Shown piece after piece: positions 1-5,092 of a stretch of DNA of 5,092 bases. The position numbers and the translations under genes are program-made. Positions within the stretch are counted from its first letter, which is position 1, and every line of letters begins with the position of its first letter. Location: positions 1,134 through 6,225 of the forward strand of contig DIMZ01000244.1 of the NCBI GenBank assembly GCA_002425825.1, written 5' to 3'. Source of the DNA: Cloacimonetes bacterium UBA5553. GTDB lineage: Bacteria > Cloacimonadota > Cloacimonadia > Cloacimonadales > Cloacimonadaceae. Under the pieces are notes generated by a model. The model saw only the letters and a program-made list of their open reading frames with translations, had not been told where the DNA came from and ran no database searches.

Positions 1-519
1 CTTTAGCAGCTTGGTATGTGCCTGCAAAGGCGAGACTACCGGCGTGATAAATGGAACCAGCCTAGGATAGTATTGCTGAACTAAATGGACTACACTCGGG
101 CATGCTGATGAGATAAGAATCTGCTGCTTATTACCAGCAAGCAAATCGGCGCAGGCAGCCGAAACCACCTGCGCTCCTAATGCTGTTTCCGATACACCTG
201 AAAAGCCCAGGCTCTTTATGGCTGCTATCAGTTTGCTTTGGTCTATGCCTGTGAACTCTGTTCTAAAGGTAGGGGCAAGAGACACATACACCTTTTGCTT
301 TTCTTTTAGCAGTCCGATGGCTTCTCTAAGGTCATCGCGTATCTTCTTAGCTCCTACAGGGCAAACCTCTGTACAGCGACCGCATAAGATGCAAGCTTCG
401 GGCATCACCTGTGCGCTTCCATCCACCACGCGAATCGCCTTTACCGGACACTCACGCACGCATTTATAGCAATCCTGACACTCGGTTTTCTCGGTGTAAA
501 TCGGTTTTAGCTTATTCAT
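1..519 (-). CDS. Putative sensory [FeFe] hydrogenase-like protein, HydS type (3' partial)
   Basis: The first 173 residues of a protein that starts at the ATG at 519 and runs off the window. Residues 10-60 are a 2x[4Fe-4S] ferredoxin domain (C14/17/20/24 and C43/46/49/53, each ending CP). The H-domain start follows (VYVSLAPTFR, 77-86), equivalent to VVAQIAPAVR in HydA. The L1 motif reads SSACPSV (137-143) instead of TSCCPAW: the H-cluster ligand C140 is kept, but the proton-shuttle Cys is A139. By alignment to HydA the other relay residues are also lost (A121 and A124 for Glu, P160 for Ser). It lacks the N-terminal [2Fe-2S] and His-cluster domains of HydA. These traits fit the group C/D putative sensory hydrogenases, often annotated as [Fe-Fe] hydrogenase large subunit C-terminal domain proteins. 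L2, L3 and any PAS or other output domain lie outside the window, so group and function stay open. It is joined to the upstream gene by an ATGA overlap, with no clear SD of its own, so translation probably depends on coupling. Confidence 0.85.
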   Translation of the reverse strand, partial: MNKLKPIYTEKTECQDCYKCVRECPVKAIRVVDGSAQVMPEACILCGRCTEVCPVGAKKIRDDLREAIGLLKEKQKVYVSLAPTFRTEFTGIDQSKLIAAIKSLGFSGVSETALGAQVVSAACADLLAGNKQQILISSACPSVVHLVQQYYPRLVPFITPVVSPLQAHTKLLK

Positions 520-758
520 ATCTGCATCAATTCTTTATCCAATATGGATATTAGTTCTTCGCAATTCACTTCATGATAGGCTGTGCCATTTACGGTTATG
601 TTTGGCCCACGAGAACACTCGCCCATACATAAGGAACCTTCTATGTGCACACTATCGCTTAAACCCTTGTTACGCAGGTAATCTTCTATTATCCTAAGGT
701 TTTCTCTGTTTTCGCGGGCGAAGCATGAACTGCCCATGCAAATGTGGATGCTTTTCAT
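516..758 (-). CDS. Small thioredoxin-like (2Fe-2S) ferredoxin-domain protein
   Basis: This 80-residue soluble protein consists of one thioredoxin-like [2Fe-2S] domain. The ligands are C7 and C12 (CMGSSC) and C44 and C48 (CMGEC), followed by the family's GPNITVNG strand-turn. It closely resembles in layout the C-terminal domain of HydA just upstream (CVGTSC / CSEKC, then GPTVCVGD), so it may be a free-standing relative of that domain. A role as electron carrier or regulatory partner between the hydrogenase and the downstream hydrogenase-like protein is an inference from position; no enzymatic motif is present. The ATG overlaps the hydA stop (ATGA), with a moderate SD (AGAGGG, 768-763) inside the end of hydA. 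Its stop overlaps the next start in the same way. The fold is well supported; the function is not. Confidence 0.9.
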   Translation of the reverse strand: MKSIHICMGSSCFARENRENLRIIEDYLRNKGLSDSVHIEGSLCMGECSRGPNITVNGTAYHEVNCEELISILDKELMQI

Positions 759-2755
759 TGATCCCTCTTGTCTGCCTGTTCAGCTATTAGCTCCTTTATC
801 TCGTTCAGTTTGGCATGGTGGATAATCCTGTCACCTACGCATACAGTTGGGCCTAAATCACACTTTTCTGAACAGAAGGTGGCAGCAATATCAAAGTGCT
901 TGCCCCAGGCGTTTTCTTCCACCATTTGCAGCGTCTTTGCCAGAATGTCTTGCGAGCCTCTAAGGTAACAGGAAGTTCCTACGCAAACTCTAATTTTGCA
1001 CCTGTCTTCGCTTCCCGTTCCCGAGAAATTCAGCTCATCATCATCTATACGCTTACGATGCTTATAGGCAGTATGCAGCAGGTCATGAGCCTTATGGCTG
1101 TTAGGCGCGGTTAGCAGCTCATCATAAAGCTCGTTTATAAAGGGATTGTCCTGCGCTCTGTGCATGGGCATTATTTTGTCGGCATGATACAAGGAAGTGG
1201 TACGGCTATTGCGCTGCTTTTCGCTGCATACAATAGGCTGACCTGCACCGCCTGTGCATCCGCCCGGGCATGCCATCACTTCCACGATGTCATACTCAGC
1301 TTCTCCTGCTAAAATCTTGTCACAAAGCTCCTGAGCGTTTTTGAGGCCATGCACCACAGCCATCTTCAGGCTACCATCCGCAAGCTCTGCCTCACGCAGT
1401 CCCGATGTTCCACGCACTTCTTGCAACACGATGCTTTCCGGCACGGGAATGTTGAATTTGTCGGCAGCATAGCGTAATACCGCTTCGCTAACTCCACCGC
1501 TGTTACCAAAGATTACTCCGGCACCTGTGGCGAAGCCCATTGGTAAATCCATAGATTCCGGCTCTAAGTCTGCCAGTTCGATGCCTGCTTCTTTTATCAT
1601 TCTGCCAAGCTCTTGCGTGGTTAATACCACATCCACTTCTGCAATGCCATCTTTTGTGAATTCAGGACGCTTGCATTCATACTTCTTGGCGGTGCAAGGC
1701 ATTATAGACACCACACAGATATCTTCCTTTGCCACACCAAGCTGCTCGGGTAAGCGTTCCTTGGCTATGGAACCAAACATCTGTTGGGGAGACTTACAGC
1801 TCGACAGGTTACCCAGTAATCTCGGATAACTCTGCTCTGCATACTTCACCCAAGCCGGACAGCAGGAGGTAAAGATCGGCAGCTTTTCGCCTTTTGCCTT
1901 GCGCGATACGAGTTCATTGGCTTCCTCAACCACTGTTAAGTCTGCCGAAAAGGCTGTGTCGAACACCTTGTCAAAGCCAAGAATGCGCATGGCGGCAATC
2001 ATCTTACCTGTGGTTATGTCGCTGGCAGGCAACCCAAACATCTCACCCAGGGCAACCCTTACGGCTGGTGCAATCTGTGCCACTACTGTCTTTGCTGGAT
2101 TGTGAATAGCTTCCCAAGCTTCCTTTATATGGCTGCGAACCACTATGGCACCCGTGGGACATACCGCTGCACACTGTCCACAGTTTACGCAATCCACCTG
2201 CGCCAGGCTCTTACCATACGCCGCAGCCACATTCACATTTTGACCTCTGGCGGCGAAATCTATTGCGCCTATGCCCTGAATCTCGTGGCAAAAGCGCACA
2301 CAATCACCGCAAAGCACGCACTTATTGGGGTCTCTAACCAGGCTTTCGCAGCCCAAATCCATCGGCTTTCTTTCCCTTGTTTTGCGGAAACGAACCTTGT
2401 CTATGCTAAGTTTATTAGATATATCTCTCAGCTTACAATCACCTGCTCTACTGCATTTGGGGCATTCCTGGTCGTGATTAGCCAACAGCATTTCCACTAT
2501 TGTCTTTCTAAGCTTCAGTATCTGATCGGTGTGGGTCTTTATCTTCATGCCTTCAAAGGGCTCTGTGGAGCATGATGTTACCAGTCCTCTTCCTTCCACC
2601 TCCACCATGCATAAGCGGCAAGCTCCATATAAGCTTAAAGAGCTGTGATAGCAGAATGTAGGTATCTCGATGTGAGCTTTTTTGGCAAGGGACAGGATGT
2701 TTTTCTCACCTTCCCACAGTACAGGTCGATTGTTTATATATACATACTTTTCCAT
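755..2755 (-). CDS. hydA: HydA, catalytic H-cluster subunit of bifurcating [FeFe] hydrogenase
   Basis: This is the catalytic subunit that interconverts protons and H2 at the H-cluster, in the cytoplasm with HydBC. It has 666 residues, as expected for trimeric bifurcating enzymes. Domains in order: an N-terminal [2Fe-2S] ferredoxin domain (C35, C46, C49, C62); a His-ligated [4Fe-4S] site (H94, C98, C101, C107); a 2x[4Fe-4S] domain (C146/149/152/156 and C189/192/195/199); and the H domain with L1 TSCCPAW (296-302; C298 proton shuttle, C299 ligand), L2 MPCTAKKYE (C354) and L3 MACPGGCTGG (C496, and C500, which bridges to the diiron site). The small-subunit-like segment follows at about 515-565. 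After an acidic linker comes a C-terminal thioredoxin-like [2Fe-2S] domain (C591, C596, C628, C632). All catalytic ligands are intact, as is the proposed proton path (C298, E278, E281, S319 by alignment to the clostridial CpI enzyme). No Tat signal is visible. The ATG has AGGAGA four bases upstream. The maturases HydE, HydF and HydG are not in the window. Confidence 0.97.
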   Translation of the reverse strand: MEKYVYINNRPVLWEGEKNILSLAKKAHIEIPTFCYHSSLSLYGACRLCMVEVEGRGLVTSCSTEPFEGMKIKTHTDQILKLRKTIVEMLLANHDQECPKCSRAGDCKLRDISNKLSIDKVRFRKTRERKPMDLGCESLVRDPNKCVLCGDCVRFCHEIQGIGAIDFAARGQNVNVAAAYGKSLAQVDCVNCGQCAAVCPTGAIVVRSHIKEAWEAIHNPAKTVVAQIAPAVRVALGEMFGLPASDITTGKMIAAMRILGFDKVFDTAFSADLTVVEEANELVSRKAKGEKLPIFTSCCPAWVKYAEQSYPRLLGNLSSCKSPQQMFGSIAKERLPEQLGVAKEDICVVSIMPCTAKKYECKRPEFTKDGIAEVDVVLTTQELGRMIKEAGIELADLEPESMDLPMGFATGAGVIFGNSGGVSEAVLRYAADKFNIPVPESIVLQEVRGTSGLREAELADGSLKMAVVHGLKNAQELCDKILAGEAEYDIVEVMACPGGCTGGAGQPIVCSEKQRNSRTTSLYHADKIMPMHRAQDNPFINELYDELLTAPNSHKAHDLLHTAYKHRKRIDDDELNFSGTGSEDRCKIRVCVGTSCYLRGSQDILAKTLQMVEENAWGKHFDIAATFCSEKCDLGPTVCVGDRIIHHAKLNEIKELIAEQADKRDQ
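763..768 (-). promoter_or_regulatory. Ribosome binding site of the 80-residue (2Fe-2S) gene
   Basis: AGAGGG lies four bases before the ATG at 758, within the last codons of hydA. It is weaker than the hydA and hydB sites. Together with the ATGA overlap it suggests coupled translation. Confidence 0.6.
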
Positions 2756-2759
2756 TTCT

Positions 2760-2765
2760 TCTCCT
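2760..2765 (-). promoter_or_regulatory. Ribosome binding site of hydA
   Basis: AGGAGA lies in the 16-base hydB-hydA gap, four bases before the hydA ATG at 2755. It is the only true intergenic gap in the window, and too short to hold a promoter or terminator of its own. Confidence 0.85.
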
Positions 2766-2771
2766 ATTTTC

Positions 2772-4664
2772 TTAGCTTATTGCTTTAAACTTGCAGGTGC
2801 TTACGCAGGCACCGCATTTGATGCACAGATTAGGGTCTATTGCGTGTGCTTTCTTAACTTCACCGCTTATCGCACCAACCGGGCATACCCGCTTACAGAG
2901 GGTGCAACCACGGCACATGTCGGAATCAATTGAGATGGCAGACAGTGCCTTACAGGTTTTTGTGGGGCAGTACTTTGCCTTCACATGCGCCTGATACTCT
3001 TCTGGGAAGTATCTAAGGGTGGACAGCACAGGATTTGGGGCACTCTTGCCCAAGCCGCATAACGAGGTTAGCTTCACTGCTTCACCTGCTTCTTTTAGTA
3101 GCTCAATGGTCTCTTCGGTAGCTTCACCGCTTACGATATCCTCAAGCATCTCCAGCATTTGACGTGTTCCTTCCCGGCATGGAACGCACTTACCGCAAGA
3201 CTCATGCTGCGTAAAGGTCATGAAGTATCTGGCGGTTTCCACCATACAAGTGCTGTTATTCATCACCACCATACCTCCAGAGCCAACCATTGCGCCTATG
3301 GAACCCAGTGAGTCAAAGTCTAAGGGGAAATCCAGATGTTCCTTGGTTAAGCAGCCTCCGCTTGGCCCACCTATCTGAACAGCCTTGAAGGCATCGTTGT
3401 TTATGTTGCCGTCTTTATCCAGCACACCTCCGCCAATCTCGAACACAATCTCACGGATGGTGGTGCCAAATGGCACTTCGATAAGTCCCGTATTCACCAC
3501 ATGCCCCGTTAAGGCAAATGTTTTGGTTCCCGGAGACTTGTCTGTACCCAGCTTTCTAAAGGTCTGAACTCCCTGTTGCAGCACCACTGGAACCAGCGCA
3601 AGAGTTTCTACATTGTTTATCACGGTTGGCTTCCCAAACAGACCTTTCTGTGCTGGGAATGGCGGCTTGGGATTTGGCATGCCGCGTTTACCTTCTATGG
3701 ATGCCAGCAAAGCAGTTTCTTCGCCGCACACAAAGGCCCCTGCACCTTCCATCACTTGGATATTAAAGCTTTTACCCGTGCCGAATACATCGTTCCCTAG
3801 CACTCCGTAGCTTTGTGCCACTTCTATTGCTTTGCGAATCCGGGCACACGCCAGAGGGTATTCCATGCGCACATACACATAGCCTTCATCGGCTCCGATT
3901 GCCTTTGCGGCAATCATCATGCCTTCTATAACGCTGTGCGGATTACCTTCAAGTATCGACCTATCCATAAACGCACCAGGATCACCTTCGTCGCCATTGC
4001 ACACCACATACTTTTTGTCATTGTCTTCTTTGCGGGCAAAGTCCCACTTCAGTCCTGTGGAAAAGCCCCCTCCCCCACGTCCACGTAAGCCGCTATCCAT
4101 AAACAACTTGCACAGTTCTTCCGCGCTATAGTTTTGATACGCGTCACGGGCAGCGAAGTAACCCCCATGTGCAATGAATTCACTAATGTTCTCAGGGTCT
4201 ATTATACCACAATATTTAAGCCCCGTTCTGTGCTGCTTGGTATAAAATGGAATCTCCCCTATCCCTTTATAGGCTTCACCGGTAACTGGGTCATGATACA
4301 GCAACCTCTCTATCACTTCGTTATTTACAATCGATTTCTCTACAATCTCTTCTGCGTCTTCCGGTTTCACATGACCATACATAATGTTGACGGGCTCTAT
4401 TGTAACCAATGGCCCAACCTGGCAAAAACCCTGACAGCCACTGCCTACCATATACACATCATGATGTTTGTGTTCGGATGTGTCGTCCGACTTCAGCGAT
4501 ACCGTAATCTCCAATCCTTTCAGAGCCACGGCATTCCTTAGGGCTTCAAAAACCTTCATGGAACCATTGGCAATACAGCCGGTTCCGGCACACACCACCA
4601 CCCGCTTTTGGCAGAGTTCGCTGGCGGCATTATAGCTATCACGAATTTCTTCTAACTTACGCAT
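2772..4664 (-). CDS. hydB: HydB, NuoF-like NAD(H)/FMN subunit of bifurcating [FeFe] hydrogenase
   Basis: This flavoprotein subunit exchanges electrons with NAD(H) and is the likely bifurcation site of HydABC. It has 630 residues, close to the family norm. Domains in order: an N-terminal thioredoxin-like [2Fe-2S] domain (C25, C30, C77, C81); the NuoF core with the glycine-rich nucleotide/FMN loop GRGGGGF (195-201) and CNGDEGDPGAF (222-232); the N3-type [4Fe-4S] site CGKCVPC plus a distal Cys (C490, C493, C496, C536); and a C-terminal 2x[4Fe-4S] ferredoxin domain (C584/587/590/594 and C614/617/620/624). The fused N- and C-terminal Fe-S domains separate HydB from plain complex I NuoF. The ATG at 4664 is preferred over an in-frame TTG at 4685. 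It has GAGGAGA six bases upstream, and the protein then starts MRKLEEIR; the longer form would only add LRRKK-type sequence lying on the SD itself. It overlaps hydC by 8 bases, which suggests translational coupling. The NAD versus NADP preference cannot be read from sequence alone. Confidence 0.96.
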   Translation of the reverse strand: MRKLEEIRDSYNAASELCQKRVVVCAGTGCIANGSMKVFEALRNAVALKGLEITVSLKSDDTSEHKHHDVYMVGSGCQGFCQVGPLVTIEPVNIMYGHVKPEDAEEIVEKSIVNNEVIERLLYHDPVTGEAYKGIGEIPFYTKQHRTGLKYCGIIDPENISEFIAHGGYFAARDAYQNYSAEELCKLFMDSGLRGRGGGGFSTGLKWDFARKEDNDKKYVVCNGDEGDPGAFMDRSILEGNPHSVIEGMMIAAKAIGADEGYVYVRMEYPLACARIRKAIEVAQSYGVLGNDVFGTGKSFNIQVMEGAGAFVCGEETALLASIEGKRGMPNPKPPFPAQKGLFGKPTVINNVETLALVPVVLQQGVQTFRKLGTDKSPGTKTFALTGHVVNTGLIEVPFGTTIREIVFEIGGGVLDKDGNINNDAFKAVQIGGPSGGCLTKEHLDFPLDFDSLGSIGAMVGSGGMVVMNNSTCMVETARYFMTFTQHESCGKCVPCREGTRQMLEMLEDIVSGEATEETIELLKEAGEAVKLTSLCGLGKSAPNPVLSTLRYFPEEYQAHVKAKYCPTKTCKALSAISIDSDMCRGCTLCKRVCPVGAISGEVKKAHAIDPNLCIKCGACVSTCKFKAIS

Positions 4665-5092
4665 TTTCTTTCTCCTCAGCCTCAATCTTTTCGATTAGTT
4701 GCAATGCCTGTTGGGGTGTAACCTGACCATATACTTCATCGTCAACCACCAGCACCGGTGCCAATCCGCATGCCCCAAGGCAGGATACTGTCTCAAAGGT
4801 GTACATCATATCATCAGTAGTAATCTTTTTCGCGCTTAGCTGCAGTCGTTCCCGAATTGCCTCAATAATCGGCAGAGAACCGCGCACATGGCAGGCTGTG
4901 CCATCGCACATCTTCAGGATATGCTTGCCCTTGGGTTCCAGAGAGAAATGGCTATAAAAGGTGGCAACTCCATAAAGCCTTGCCGGTGAAACGCCTAATG
5001 ACGTGGCAATAAAGGTTAACACCTCTTGCGGAAGGTAGCGATATTCTTCCTGAACTGCTTGCAAGATGGGAATAATCTTTGTCTCACTCCTA
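4657..5092 (-). CDS. hydC: HydC, NuoE-like [2Fe-2S] subunit of bifurcating [FeFe] hydrogenase (5' partial)
   Basis: This is the thioredoxin-like [2Fe-2S] subunit that sits next to the flavin subunit HydB in the soluble HydABC complex; it is homologous to complex I NuoE. The visible 144 residues begin mid-protein at the window edge (first whole codon at 5091). They show the helical N-terminal part (PILQAVQEEY, then LYGVATFYSHF, a NuoE hallmark) and then the four cluster ligands in C-x4-C (CDGTAC, visible residues 62 and 67) and C-x3-C (CLGAC, 104 and 108). The family is usually about 160 residues, so roughly 15-20 are missing. A TTG at 5064 could be read as a start, but the frame stays open upstream and encodes conserved NuoE sequence (IIPIL), so the real start lies outside the window. 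The stop overlaps the hydB start. Family assignment is secure. The role in a hydrogenase rather than another NADH complex comes from the neighbouring hydA. Confidence 0.95.
   Translation of the reverse strand, partial: RSETKIIPILQAVQEEYRYLPQEVLTFIATSLGVSPARLYGVATFYSHFSLEPKGKHILKMCDGTACHVRGSLPIIEAIRERLQLSAKKITTDDMMYTFETVSCLGACGLAPVLVVDDEVYGQVTPQQALQLIEKIEAEEKENA
4671..4677 (-). promoter_or_regulatory. Ribosome binding site of hydB, inside the end of hydC
   Basis: GAGGAGA on the minus strand lies six bases before the ATG at 4664 and within the last codons of hydC. It decides the hydB start: the alternative TTG at 4685 lies upstream of this SD and has no comparable site placed for it. Confidence 0.85.

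Noticed and set aside
218..469. Plus-strand open frame of 83 codons near the left edge
   Set aside because: It is antisense to the HydS-like gene, whose ferredoxin cysteines are clearly encoded on the minus strand in the same interval.
2102..2575. Plus-strand open frame of 157 codons
   Set aside because: It lies entirely antisense to the ferredoxin-domain region of hydA, which has intact conserved motifs. The product has no recognisable domain, and the frame is explained as a shadow of the real gene.
2756..2771. Possible internal promoter or terminator between hydB and hydA
   Set aside because: The gap is only 16 bases and is taken up by the RBS; there is no hairpin or T-run.
4134..4541. 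Plus-strand open frame of 135 codons
   Set aside because: It is antisense to the hydB N-terminal region, with no recognisable domain and no separate intergenic space; a shadow frame.
755..4664. Complex I (NuoEFG) instead of a hydrogenase
   Set aside because: The NuoG-like subunit carries complete H-cluster motifs L1, L2 and L3 (TSCCPAW, MPC, MACPGGC), and HydB has a C-terminal 2x[4Fe-4S] domain absent from ordinary NuoF. No membrane subunit genes are present in the window.
4657..5064. hydC as a complete gene starting at TTG 5064
   Set aside because: The frame continues open to the window edge and encodes the conserved NuoE residues IIPIL just upstream, so the gene is truncated by the window.

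Overview
The window is one tightly packed minus-strand gene cluster, read from high to low coordinates, for a cytoplasmic electron-bifurcating (HydABC-type) [FeFe] hydrogenase. It is followed by a small [2Fe-2S] protein and the start of a second, divergent [FeFe]-hydrogenase-like protein. The organism is a strict anaerobe that ferments with H2 production or consumption. Good Shine-Dalgarno sequences (AGGAGA type) precede two of the genes. This fits Bacillota or another SD-using anaerobic phylum better than typical Bacteroidota, but the window does not fix the phylum.

Layout along the transcript: (1) 5092-4657, hydC (NuoE-like), with its N-terminus beyond the window edge; (2) 4664-2772, hydB (NuoF-like), overlapping hydC by 8 bases; (3) 2755-755, hydA, the catalytic subunit, after a 16-base gap that holds a strong RBS; (4) 758-516, an 80-residue thioredoxin-like [2Fe-2S] protein, overlapping hydA by 4 bases (ATGA); (5) 519-1, a ferredoxin/[FeFe]-hydrogenase-domain protein, again joined by an ATGA overlap and cut by the window edge after 173 residues. 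No gap between genes exceeds 16 bases. No promoter, terminator, RNA gene, repeat or mobile element is visible; the operon promoter and end lie outside the window.

How the genes work together: HydC and HydB form the NAD(H)/FMN module, and HydA carries the H-cluster plus a chain of Fe-S clusters. Together they should couple NADH and reduced ferredoxin to H2 (the reverse also being possible). The last gene keeps the H-cluster-binding cysteine visible in its L1 motif, but all four residues that I align with the catalytic proton relay are replaced. This is the pattern of putative sensory hydrogenases (HydS, groups C/D). The most interesting inference is therefore that the transcript encodes both the working hydrogenase and a redox or H2 sensor, with a small [2Fe-2S] protein between them.
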